From assembly GCA_018818065.1 (NCBI GenBank), contig JAHISV010000003.1:1-64000 (forward strand): 64,000 nucleotides of DNA, written 5' to 3'. Under the pieces are notes generated by a model. It was given only the letters and a program-made list of their open reading frames with translations. It was not told the DNA's origin and did not search any database. Shown here one piece after another: positions 8,421 through 15,718 of this stretch (within the stretch, counting starts at the first letter, position 1; each line of letters begins with the position of its first letter). The DNA comes from Bacteroidota bacterium. GTDB lineage: Bacteria > Bacteroidota > Ignavibacteria > Ignavibacteriales > Melioribacteraceae. Made by a program: the position numbers and the translations under genes.

Positions 8421-9442
8421 AGAAGTTCTCCGAACTACAGGAATTTGTTGAAAAAAGAACTTGTGTGAAAGTCGGTATTTATAATGACGATAGATTTCTT
8501 GGGCAAAATCTACTAATAACACCACTGATAAATGAATTAGGCGCGATCTTTGAAAATGATTGTCTAATATATATAATTGCTCCACAAGAAATTCATGAAT
8601 TTTGGCTAAATAGTATTTATAACATAGCATTGTATAACTTAGCCGAAGAGTGTGAGATAGATTTTGATATTTTTTTGGCACTGACTCATAAAAGATCGTT
8701 TTTAATCTCACCACCGAAAATTTCTACTAAAGTATTAATTGCTGAAAATTTCCACGATAATACAGCGTATTGGGATTCACATATAGTTTTTAACTATTCA
8801 TTTGACTTGGCAGAATTCGCAGCCAATAAAAAATTAGATGATATGTATTTAGCTCATCGCTATATTATTTATGCTACACCTTGGATGACTAAATTGCTAA
8901 TTAATAATGAACCAGCGCTCAATTATCCAATTAAGGAAGAGAATATCTCATCTGTATTGCGCTATTTTAAGAATAATGATATTTACTCAATGAGTAAAAT
9001 ATTTTTAAATCTTGGTGGAATATCAAATTCTACATGGCGTGATCATAATAAGTATATTGAATTAGCAAGGAAAGTATTAACGAATCTAAATGTTTGTTTA
9101 ATACTGAATAATGGACCAAATGAAATAGATATAAACTCTAAGTTTATCTTGGAATTGGATGCATATAAAGATAGAATATATTTACCTAAGAATGAAAAAT
9201 TTGACATAAATCAAACAGCTGCTATTATAAAATCCTGTCAGTTAGTCGTTACTAAGGATACCGGAATATTTCATCTGGCAAATGCCGTTGGAAGCAACAC
9301 AATAGTTTTTACTCATTATTACGCTGATCACAAACTTTGGCTTTTCCCAGCCAAGAACATCAAAATCATTATGTCCTCAAACGAATGTACCGATCCAGGT
9401 ATTGATGAAATTTTTAACGAGATAAAAAACTCTATATTATAA
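8417..9442 (+). CDS. GT-B glycosyltransferase, family 9 (heptosyltransferase)-like
   Basis: 341 residues. The C-terminal half carries the GT9 donor-site block VTKDTGIFHLANAVGSNTIV (about 276-295) followed by a conserved HKLWLFP region, plus FLNLGG near 194, which resembles the start of the second Rossmann domain. The N-terminal half is divergent. The ATG at 8417 overlaps the upstream stop (ATGA); an in-frame TTG nine bases earlier is less likely. In its context it could glycosylate the modified peptide or build a sugar attached to it. GT9 enzymes normally transfer heptose in LPS synthesis, so a recruited role is inferred. Noticeably A/T-rich codon use compared with the housekeeping genes. Confidence 0.7.
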   Translation: MKKFSELQEFVEKRTCVKVGIYNDDRFLGQNLLITPLINELGAIFENDCLIYIIAPQEIHEFWLNSIYNIALYNLAEECEIDFDIFLALTHKRSFLISPPKISTKVLIAENFHDNTAYWDSHIVFNYSFDLAEFAANKKLDDMYLAHRYIIYATPWMTKLLINNEPALNYPIKEENISSVLRYFKNNDIYSMSKIFLNLGGISNSTWRDHNKYIELARKVLTNLNVCLILNNGPNEIDINSKFILELDAYKDRIYLPKNEKFDINQTAAIIKSCQLVVTKDTGIFHLANAVGSNTIVFTHYYADHKLWLFPAKNIKIIMSSNECTDPGIDEIFNEIKNSIL

Positions 9443-9463
9443 CTCGAAATAGTGTAGAATGTC

Positions 9464-10036
9464 ATGAATGAAATAATAAGCAAACCGTTAAATCTAAATT
9501 GTGGTGGTGCTTGTGTGCATTATTTGTTTACACGGCGACTGAAAATACAAGAACAATCGATTCCAGATATGTACTGGGCTATTGAAATAGCTTCATTTAT
9601 TAAAAATATTACTGGTTTAGTAGTCAAAGTTTACTGCTATAATAGTTCTCTTATGAATGATTACAATAAAAAAAAAATGAGAATAAACTCAGTTGCATAT
9701 AAGTCCATACAAAAATATTATAAAAGTGGCGGATCAATAATAATAAAAAATCCAGAAATTTCGTTCTTGCGGAATATATGTGAGAAGAATTTCATCATAG
9801 TCTGTATTTCGTTAAAACATTTCTATCAAGATGAAAATTTAGTTGGTGGGCATTTTATCGTTATTGATGATTATTGTAAAGGGAAATTCATAATTATCAA
9901 TCCTAAAAGAAATAAGATTGTTAAAGAGAAGGTTGATGAATTACACTTGATCAATTCGCTTAACAAATTTGGCAATTGGATAATTGAAATAGTTCCAGGA
10001 AACAAACAAATTGTCGACGAAGATTTAATGATGTGA
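9464..10036 (+). CDS. C39-like cysteine peptidase (stand-alone leader peptidase candidate)
   Basis: 190 residues with a papain/C39-like layout: Cys in LNCGGACVHY (C13), His in VGGHFIVIDDY (H130) and INPKRNK near 146 supplying the Asp/Asn position. Double-glycine leader peptidases have this order, but the ABC transporter domains are absent, so it would be a free-standing peptidase. The oxyanion-hole Gln normally six residues before the Cys is not seen (Lys there), so catalysis may differ. It lies 21 bases after the glycosyltransferase and closes the peptide cluster; its likely job is leader removal. No double-Gly site is present in the precursor, only single Gly residues near its C-terminus, so the cleavage site is open. 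Confidence 0.65.
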   Translation: MNEIISKPLNLNCGGACVHYLFTRRLKIQEQSIPDMYWAIEIASFIKNITGLVVKVYCYNSSLMNDYNKKKMRINSVAYKSIQKYYKSGGSIIIKNPEISFLRNICEKNFIIVCISLKHFYQDENLVGGHFIVIDDYCKGKFIIINPKRNKIVKEKVDELHLINSLNKFGNWIIEIVPGNKQIVDEDLMM

Positions 10037-10069
10037 AAAGCCCCTAAGTTGTTTTAGCCTAAAGACTTT
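10031..10069 (+). repeat. Direct repeat, left copy (pairs with 14566-14604)
   Basis: Starts ATGTGAAAAGCCCC and ends GACTTT. Matches the copy at 14566 at roughly 34 of 39 positions with one single-base indel. Its first six bases are the last two codons (ATG TGA) of the peptidase gene. Together the copies bracket the HD pseudogene, helicase and SIR2-like gene. Confidence 0.7.
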
Positions 10070-10072
10070 CAC

Positions 10073-10339
10073 GAAGAGGGCGTTCTAAGAAAAGACGACA
10101 AGCTTCCGAACAAGTCCGCTATGATGATAGATAGCTTGAAACGAATTAAAGAACAGCCTTAGGAAGTATTGATGTTTAAGATGGCTTATTGAATTTTAAA
10201 TCTTCAACCACCTCCGGCGCATTAGGATGAGGAATAGATCGACAGGTATAGTGAAGAAGCCCGTCTGATTTATAATGAGTTGAAAGAGGGGAGTGAGTAT
10301 TTGGCGGGAAGGTTATTTATTAAAATAAGAAATTACTAA
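10073..10339 (+). pseudogene. Decayed second copy of the HD alarmone-hydrolase gene (3' part)
   Basis: In one continuous frame this encodes the C-terminal 88 residues of a close relative of the 2955-3503 protein: KDDKLPNKSA, DSLKRIKEQP, LNLQPPPAH, EEARLIYNELKEGSEYLAG and a matching C-terminus. Four in-frame stops interrupt it, at the positions of Lys in QPKEV, Arg in ADRIT, Trp in AHWNE and Lys in EDKIN of the intact gene. No frameshift is present after residue 5; a short deletion lies near KDD. The N-terminal half, including the HD motif, is missing. Dead by truncation and nonsense mutations; the preserved frame suggests recent decay. Confidence 0.88.
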
Positions 10340-10368
10340 GGGGCAGCATTCAAGCAAGAGATAATAAA

Positions 10369-13300
10369 ATGGGAAAACGAATGACTTTTAATACAAATAA
10401 TAATAATAATCTCATTCAGGTCAGTCAACTATGGGATCACCAGAAAGAGGCACTAAAAGCAATTCTTAGCTATCTCGATGATGAAGAAGCTCATCAAAAT
10501 CAGAAGTCATGTTTAATACACTTGCCGCCCGGTTCTGGAAAAACGGGCATAATCGCTTTTCTAACACGAATGATTCCTGGAATTAACTTATCTCTAATTC
10601 TATCACCGCGCTCGGGTCTTAGAGACCAAATATTCAACCAAGTAAACCTGGAATTTTTCAAAACGATAAAACAAAAGGATTCTGAATTATTGAGAAAAGT
10701 TTATAAATGGGATAGCTATCTAAATTTGCGACAAATTGATTTTGATGATTCGGTTTTAGTGGGAACAATACAAAAATTTCATCTATCTATGTCCAAGAAT
10801 GACCATCAGATGAATAAGAATAAAGAAAAAATTTCGTTAATGTTGATTGATGAAGGGCATTATGAACCAGCATATAAATGGAGAGAGAGTATTAGGAGCA
10901 TAACGGCACCAAAGATTATTTTCACTGCAACACCATTTAGAAATGATTTTAAGTTATTCGATATTGATCTTAAACATCACTATTCACTTTCGTATCATAA
11001 AGCAGTAAAAGAACGATATATAAGGAAAGTGGAGATAATTCAACGACCTTTTAGTCTAAAACCAAACGACTTTGTTAAGGATGTTATTAAAAACTATAAA
11101 GACCTGAAAAGAAAACATAAACTACAAGAGCCAAAAGTCGTTATTAGATGTGATAACTTTAATTCAATAAAATCACTCTCAAAAGTTTTTGAAAATCTTA
11201 ATGAATCTTATATAGCAGTTCATGAGAATTTTAATGGGAAATCAGAGACGGATTATTGTAAAAGTAATTTAGATAAGCTAACAGAAGAAAATCAGAATGC
11301 TACTTTTTGGATTCATCAATTCAAAATTCTTGAGGGCATCGATAATCCAAAATTTCAGATACTTGCATTATATGATGATTTTCGTTCTGCTAAACCTTTA
11401 GTGCAGCAAGTAGGAAGAATCATCAGAAACTCGGATAGGCGACAAAATCAAACGGCTTATTTCTTAGATCATTCTAAAAATAAAGATCAGGCCGAAATGT
11501 GGGAGGAATATCTGAAGTATGATCAAATTATTGAAGGGGAAGGACTAAAAGAGGAAACTATTGCTGTAAGCGATAAGTTTTTTGAACAATTTCTCCAGCA
11601 ACATCCTGACTCTACTTATATTGAAAAGCGATTCAGAAGTAAATTCAACCTTCAAAACGTTGATCCTTTCAAGGATTTACTCATTCCAAGTAAGGTCAAT
11701 ATTTACACGAGAGAAAATCAATTTGATATAGAGGAATTGAAAAATTTTGTAAAAGAAGAATTTGAGAAAATTGACAGAAAGTTAAAGATAATTAAATTAA
11801 AAAATGGAATGGATGGTTATGTAATAAACTATATAAATTATAAAAATTCACCATACTTAAGAAATAAATGCTTTCTTGAACCTCGTTTCGGAGTTACTTT
11901 ATTTTATGCATATAATGATTACATAATTTTTTTCGACACAGGTCAGTATACTCCAAATGATATCATTTCTAATAATAAATTGAAACCAGTGAAAATTAAT
12001 TCCCTTAGAAAATTATTTGCTGAAAATAAATCTGATTTAATCACAAGTCTTTCATTAAAAAACTCACATTTAGGGCGATCCGTCTATAGAACAAAAAGCT
12101 TCTCGGCGTTTTCAGTTGATGACACGGTGCCTTCAATGGATGACCATGCGCAAATTTGTACGATCGCAGAAGGTGTAATTAAAAGGTCCCCAGAAGAGTT
12201 CAATAGAAGGTATATTGGTTTTAGAAATTCCAGGGTCAATGATAGAATGGGACAATATTTGTCTTTAGGAGAGTATATTGATTGGACTAAAGAAATATTG
12301 AATATAATTACAAAAAACAGAATTCCTGCGCGTGTATTTAAGCGCTATGCTGCAAGAAACACAAAAAGTATAAAGCCAACTCCCCGGAACATATTATTAG
12401 ATATTGATGATATTATAGGTAAGTTTAGAACTGCAGGCGGTGATGGTGTTGTTAGCAATGAAACCATTATAATTGATAATTTGTGTCATGAAATTAAGAA
12501 TGATTCATTTTCTATCAAGGCTAACGGCAAAGATGTACTTGTTAAGATTCACTATGAACGAAAACAAAATAAATATAAATTATATTCAAACGAATTAGAC
12601 AGGATGTACGTATCTGTTGACAGATTCTCATTCCCGAGTGTAACAGCGTCATTAAATACCAATCAATCCTTCAGAATTCTTCCAGAATCAGAAAATATTA
12701 TTTATGCTTATGGTGAATTTTATCAACCTCCATTAAAAGTAGGAAAGAATTTATTTAACGAGGAAAAAGAAAATTACCTAATTAGCCAGATATTAAATCC
12801 AGATATAATCTTCTCTAAGATAAATTCCGAAAAAGGGAAAAAGTGTAAAGCAGATCATACTGGATGGGAAGATAGATCACTATTTGAATTAATTAGAACT
12901 CTCGGCAAAGGAAGTGGAATTAGCAAATCACTTGGAAAACCTGATTTAATTATTTGTGATGATATGGGAGCCGAGATAGCTGATTTTATAGTTGTTTATG
13001 ATAATAGCGATAATACAAAACCATCAAAAATTGCCTTAATTCATGCAAAAGCGTCAAGGGAAAAACTTTCTGATAAAGCTGGTGTTTCAGCCACAAATCT
13101 CCAGGATGTTTGTAGTCAAGCGACAAAAAACCTCAACTATATTTCACTATTTAATGAATTAGAACCATCAAAAATTGATGGTTGGAATGGAACATGGACA
13201 GATGGTGATAATCATGTGACGGGATATGTGGATAAAAGAGTGTTTCATTACGGTGATATGAAATGGAAAGGGTTGACAACAAAAGAAATATGGGCGCGAA

Positions 13301-13503
13301 TTAATTCTATTACTAAAAACCCATATACTGATAGAGAAGTATGGCTTTATCTTGGGAATATTCTTTCAGAGAATAATTTCTGGGATAAAATATCTCAAGA
13401 AAAGCCTAATAGATTCGCCATCCAAGCAGCATATAAATTACATGAAACTTTGACTTCAATTGCTTCCGTGGGAGGAAAATTAAGAGTGTTTTGTTCGCCA
13501 TAA
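10369..13503 (+). CDS. Large DEAD/DEAH-box helicase with C-terminal nuclease-like region
   Basis: 1044 residues, superfamily 2. Walker A PPGSGKT is at 53-59, motif II is DEGH (LMLIDEGHYEP, about 160), motif III is FTATPFRND (about 182), and motif VI is QQVGRIIRNSDRR (about 345-357). A long middle region has no motif I recognise. Near 858-895 a stretch (PDLIICDDMG, EIADFIVVYD, IALIHAKAS) resembles a PD-(D/E)xK-type nuclease core with H in place of the usual E/Q before AxK; this is tentative. It is followed 15 bases later by a SIR2-like gene, suggesting a two-gene anti-phage module in which the helicase senses or processes DNA. The N-terminus has a low-complexity Asn run from an AAT repeat. Confidence 0.8.
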   Translation: MGKRMTFNTNNNNNLIQVSQLWDHQKEALKAILSYLDDEEAHQNQKSCLIHLPPGSGKTGIIAFLTRMIPGINLSLILSPRSGLRDQIFNQVNLEFFKTIKQKDSELLRKVYKWDSYLNLRQIDFDDSVLVGTIQKFHLSMSKNDHQMNKNKEKISLMLIDEGHYEPAYKWRESIRSITAPKIIFTATPFRNDFKLFDIDLKHHYSLSYHKAVKERYIRKVEIIQRPFSLKPNDFVKDVIKNYKDLKRKHKLQEPKVVIRCDNFNSIKSLSKVFENLNESYIAVHENFNGKSETDYCKSNLDKLTEENQNATFWIHQFKILEGIDNPKFQILALYDDFRSAKPLVQQVGRIIRNSDRRQNQTAYFLDHSKNKDQAEMWEEYLKYDQIIEGEGLKEETIAVSDKFFEQFLQQHPDSTYIEKRFRSKFNLQNVDPFKDLLIPSKVNIYTRENQFDIEELKNFVKEEFEKIDRKLKIIKLKNGMDGYVINYINYKNSPYLRNKCFLEPRFGVTLFYAYNDYIIFFDTGQYTPNDIISNNKLKPVKINSLRKLFAENKSDLITSLSLKNSHLGRSVYRTKSFSAFSVDDTVPSMDDHAQICTIAEGVIKRSPEEFNRRYIGFRNSRVNDRMGQYLSLGEYIDWTKEILNIITKNRIPARVFKRYAARNTKSIKPTPRNILLDIDDIIGKFRTAGGDGVVSNETIIIDNLCHEIKNDSFSIKANGKDVLVKIHYERKQNKYKLYSNELDRMYVSVDRFSFPSVTASLNTNQSFRILPESENIIYAYGEFYQPPLKVGKNLFNEEKENYLISQILNPDIIFSKINSEKGKKCKADHTGWEDRSLFELIRTLGKGSGISKSLGKPDLIICDDMGAEIADFIVVYDNSDNTKPSKIALIHAKASREKLSDKAGVSATNLQDVCSQATKNLNYISLFNELEPSKIDGWNGTWTDGDNHVTGYVDKRVFHYGDMKWKGLTTKEIWARINSITKNPYTDREVWLYLGNILSENNFWDKISQEKPNRFAIQAAYKLHETLTSIASVGGKLRVFCSP

Positions 13504-13518
13504 TTTATTGGACTCAAA

Positions 13519-14418
13519 ATGAAAAAAATTATATCACAAAATCAGCATGACATTGCCTTTGTTGTCGGTAATGGAATTAACAGGTATGTCAATTTTGACG
13601 GATCACTATCATGGGAAGAATTATTAAACAAATTATGGTATAAATTTGCTCAAAAAAAGTTTTCATCAACACCTGCAGGATTGGCAATCACGGAGTTCTA
13701 TGATTTACTTGATCTCTTCTTAAGTAAATCTACCGCTCAATCCTATCCAATTAAAAGAGAATTATGTACTTTATTGCATGGGTGGGAGGGGCTTCCACAT
13801 CACAAGTGGATTGTTGATTCAATTTCTAAACTAAATGCGCCATTACTAACGTTGAATTTTGATACATCTTTATTGGAAGATAACAATGTTCAACAGTATT
13901 ATTTTGACTCGGGGAGGTTCACAGACTTTTACCCATGGAACACCTACTATGCAATTAAACAAATGCGTAGTCCAATAGATGGATTTGGGATTTGGTTTAT
14001 TAATGGATTTATTAAGTATCACCGAAGTATAAGATTAGGGCTTTCAGATTACATGGGCTGTGTTCAACGTGCTCGGCAAATGATACATAATAAAGATGAT
14101 CGTAGATTGTTCAGTGGAAAGAATTTTGAGAATTGGCAGGGCAAAAACACATATTTACATATTTTGTTTAATAAATCATTAATGATTTTTGGACTTGCAT
14201 TAGAGGAAAATGAAGTTTTTTTAAGGTGGTTGTTGCTTGAAAGAGCAAGATATTTTAGGGAATTTCCGAAGAGAAAGAAGAAGGGGTGGTATGTAACCAC
14301 AATACCCGAAAAGGAAGACAGGAGATATCAAGGAAAGAAATTTTTCCTTGAGAGTGTAGGATTCAATATAATAGAAGTATCTTCGTATGACGAAATCTAC
14401 AAAAATTCTTGGGTATAG
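13519..14418 (+). CDS. SIR2-like protein, probable NAD-consuming defence effector
   Basis: 299 residues. Visible SIR2-like elements are FVVGNGINR (15-22, NAD-binding loop), LTLNFDTSLLE (about 109-119, Asn and Asp in the active site), NGFIKYHRSIRLGLSDYMG (about 163-181, with His168 as the likely catalytic His) and SLMIFGLALEENEVFLRWLL (about 217-236). Such proteins in defence systems deplete NAD+ to abort phage infection; here that is inferred from the family and from pairing with the helicase 15 bases upstream. There is no second effector domain. It differs from SIR2-HerA pairs because the partner is a DEAD-box helicase, not a HerA ATPase. No terminator is visible after it. Confidence 0.72.
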   Translation: MKKIISQNQHDIAFVVGNGINRYVNFDGSLSWEELLNKLWYKFAQKKFSSTPAGLAITEFYDLLDLFLSKSTAQSYPIKRELCTLLHGWEGLPHHKWIVDSISKLNAPLLTLNFDTSLLEDNNVQQYYFDSGRFTDFYPWNTYYAIKQMRSPIDGFGIWFINGFIKYHRSIRLGLSDYMGCVQRARQMIHNKDDRRLFSGKNFENWQGKNTYLHILFNKSLMIFGLALEENEVFLRWLLLERARYFREFPKRKKKGWYVTTIPEKEDRRYQGKKFFLESVGFNIIEVSSYDEIYKNSWV

Positions 14419-14740
14419 ATCACCATAAAAGGCATTGATTTAATATTAATGGTGTGTCCTAATAAGTTAATAATAATTAGCATTGAGTTTATTGACAATT
14501 GTACTCGACACATAGGTTGGCAGGGAGTTAAGATGCGTTTCAAGAGTTAAAATTGTGTGAATAAAATGTGAAAAGCCCCAAGTTGTTGTAACTTAATGAC
14601 TTTTGAGCTAATTACCACTAATATCTTAAAGATCGGATTGATGCAAGAAATTGTAGGTGATTTGCAAATTAGATGACAATCATAGATTACAATTTTAAGA
14701 AATAGTTACATTAAGAGCTAAAAACGCAATAAGTGATTTC
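14419..14740 (+). other. Island-end intergenic gap
   Basis: 322 bases without a supported gene. It holds the right copy of the direct repeat (14566-14604). A weak inverted repeat (CACCAT ... ATGGTG, 14421-14454) follows the SIR2-like gene but has no T-run, so I do not call it a terminator. The rest shows nothing recognisable. Confidence 0.5.
14566..14604 (+). repeat. Direct repeat, right copy (pairs with 10031-10069)
   Basis: ATGTGAAAAGCCCC followed by AAGTTGTT and ending GACTTTT; roughly 34 of 39 positions agree with the left copy. This copy also contains a small inverted repeat AAGTT-GTTGT-AACTT at its centre, which is degraded in the left copy. Confidence 0.7.
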
Positions 14741-14783
14741 ACTCATAATCAGATGGCCCGGGGTTCGAGTCCCTGTTCGCCCA
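14741..14783 (+). pseudogene. 3' half of a CAT-anticodon tRNA (candidate att site)
   Basis: Anticodon loop CTCATAA (14742-14748), right anticodon stem TCAGA, variable loop, T arm (CGGGG-TTCGAGT-CCCTG, 14760-14775), then the 3' acceptor strand TTCGCCC and discriminator A. No D arm or matching 5' acceptor (GGGCGAA) lies upstream. A tRNA 3' half starting in the anticodon arm is the usual duplicate left where an element integrates into a tRNA gene. The original terminator still follows it, so the intact tRNA should lie at the other island end, left of this window. Confidence 0.75.
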
Positions 14784-14788
14784 CACCT

Positions 14789-14824
14789 AAAAAACTTGAT
14801 TTCATAACAGAGATCAAGTTTTTT
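14789..14824 (+). terminator. Rho-independent terminator after the tRNA 3' half
   Basis: Stem AAAAAACTTGAT (14789-14800) pairs perfectly with ATCAAGTTTTTT (14813-14824) around a 12-base loop, followed by more T residues. Probably the terminator of the original tRNA gene. Confidence 0.8.
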
Positions 14825-14867
14825 CTTTTTAAAACTTAATCAGCAATCAAAATGTCTTAATCTTGTT

Positions 14868-14891
14868 CCTGATCCTGATCCTGATCCTGAT
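14868..14891 (+). repeat. Short tandem repeat, CCTGAT x4
   Basis: Four perfect tandem copies of the hexamer CCTGAT in a non-coding stretch. No function is visible; copy number is likely unstable. Confidence 0.85.
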
Positions 14892-15210
14892 CTTTCTTCG
14901 CATTACGGCTTGAATATAATAGTCAGGCTCAATTTCTTAATGTTTTATGAGAATGTGAAAATTATGATATTGGATGTTTTGTAACGATAAGGAGTTAAAA
15001 ACTTAATTGTACTTCTTGCTTGTTTAATACATTTTCAATAACTTTACGCTTCAAAAATTGTGGACGCGCCAAAAAAGCGACAGCTAAACACTCAGCAAGA
15101 ATAACACATGTTTGCTACGGTATTATGAACGGGTATTGAGTGTACCTCAAATGTGCCAAGAAGAAATTTCCAGCGTCCTATAATTAAAATTTTGTTAAGC
15201 TAATCTACAC
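14892..15210 (+). other. Non-coding gap before tRNA-Leu
   Basis: About 320 bases with no supported gene on either strand and no recognisable RNA. It may contain remnants, but none match anything I can name. Confidence 0.5.
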
Positions 15211-15299
15211 GCCGGGGTGGCGGAATTGGTAGACGCAAGGGACTTAAAATCCCTCGGAGATTATACTCCGTGCCGGTTCGAGTCCGGCCCTCGGTACCA
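15211..15299 (+). tRNA. tRNA-Leu (anticodon TAA)
   Basis: Class II tRNA. The acceptor GCCGGGG pairs with CCTCGGT (two G-U pairs), the D arm is intact, the anticodon loop is CTTAAAA within stem GGGA/TCCC, a long variable arm (CGGAGATTATACTCCG) is present, and the T arm GCCGG-TTCGAGT-CCGGC is intact. CCA is encoded (15297-15299). Confidence 0.96.
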
Positions 15300-15401
15300 T
15301 AATTATCCGGTTTGTAGAAGCTTGAACTCAGTTTTATTCTTTGGCTGACATATTATTTTTAATGAAAAGAGATATCTCAGCCACGATTGAATTGTAGATC
15401 C

Positions 15402-15514
15402 AATTGTTCATTTTATTTTTTTTGGGTCCTTAGCTCAGTTGGTTAGAGTGTCTGCTTGACGTGCAGAAGGTCAGTGGTTCGAATCCACTAGGACCCACAA
15501 CAAAATGACCAATT
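15402..15514 (+). repeat. Inverted repeat flanking tRNA-Val
   Basis: AATTGTTCATTTT at 15402-15414 is complementary at 12 of 13 positions to AAAATGACCAATT at 15502-15514. The arms enclose the tRNA-Val gene and could form a precursor stem used in end processing. Confidence 0.6.
15424..15497 (+). tRNA. tRNA-Val (anticodon GAC)
   Basis: The acceptor GGGTCCT pairs with AGGACCC, the D arm is TAGCTCAGTTGG, the anticodon stem-loop is TCTGC-TTGACGT-GCAGA, and the T arm is CAGTG[G]TTCGAATCCACT. The discriminator is A at 15497 and CCA is not encoded exactly (ACA follows). Two aberrant copies of its 3' half follow in tandem. Confidence 0.95.
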
Positions 15515-15515
15515 T

Positions 15516-15574
15516 GTGCAGAAGGTCAGTGGTTCTCCCAAAGGGACTCCTTCGGAGGAATCAACCAGGACCCA
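15516..15574 (+). repeat. Aberrant tRNA-Val 3'-half copy 1, with T-loop insertion
   Basis: Repeats tRNA-Val from GTGCAGAAGG to the discriminator, but a 22-base insertion splits the T loop between TTC and GAA. The insert is two adjacent 11-base mini-hairpins: TCCC-AAA-GGGA and CTCC-TTC-GGAG. The acceptor side is also mutated (CAACC for CCACT). It cannot be a working tRNA, since the 5' half is absent. Confidence 0.85.
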
Positions 15575-15591
15575 CACAGAATGATCAAATT

Positions 15592-15650
15592 GTGCAGAAG
15601 GTCAGTGGTTCTCCCAAAGGGACTCCATCGGAGGAATCCACTAGGACCCA
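15592..15650 (+). repeat. Aberrant tRNA-Val 3'-half copy 2, with T-loop insertion
   Basis: Same 59-base unit as copy 1, offset by exactly 76 bases and carrying the same 22-base insert with one loop change (ATC instead of TTC in the second mini-hairpin). Its acceptor side still matches tRNA-Val. The spacer between units is also repeated, so this is tandem duplication of half-tRNA plus spacer. Confidence 0.85.
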
Positions 15651-15676
15651 CAAGATAACTGAGTAATTACAAAATT

Positions 15677-15707
15677 TTGATACTTTACACATATTTCCAC
15701 TTATAAT
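15677..15707 (+). promoter_or_regulatory. Possible thrS promoter
   Basis: TTGATA at 15677-15682 and TATAAT at 15702-15707 are spaced by 19 bases. TATAAT ends only 11 bases before the thrS ATG, and no ribosome binding site is visible, so transcription from here would give a nearly leaderless mRNA. By-eye match only. Confidence 0.35.
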
Positions 15708-15718
15708 TTAAGAAAGTT

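Noticed and set aside
10073..10339. Stop-codon readthrough or recoding in the HD copy
   Set aside because: Both TAG and TGA occur at unrelated residues and the N-terminal half is missing, so decay is simpler.
14741..14783. Complete tRNA
   Set aside because: No D arm or matching 5' acceptor strand upstream.
15516..15650. Two extra tRNA genes
   Set aside because: Each lacks the 5' half and has a split T loop.
15516..15650. CRISPR array
   Set aside because: Only two units, related to tRNA-Val, with near-identical spacers.
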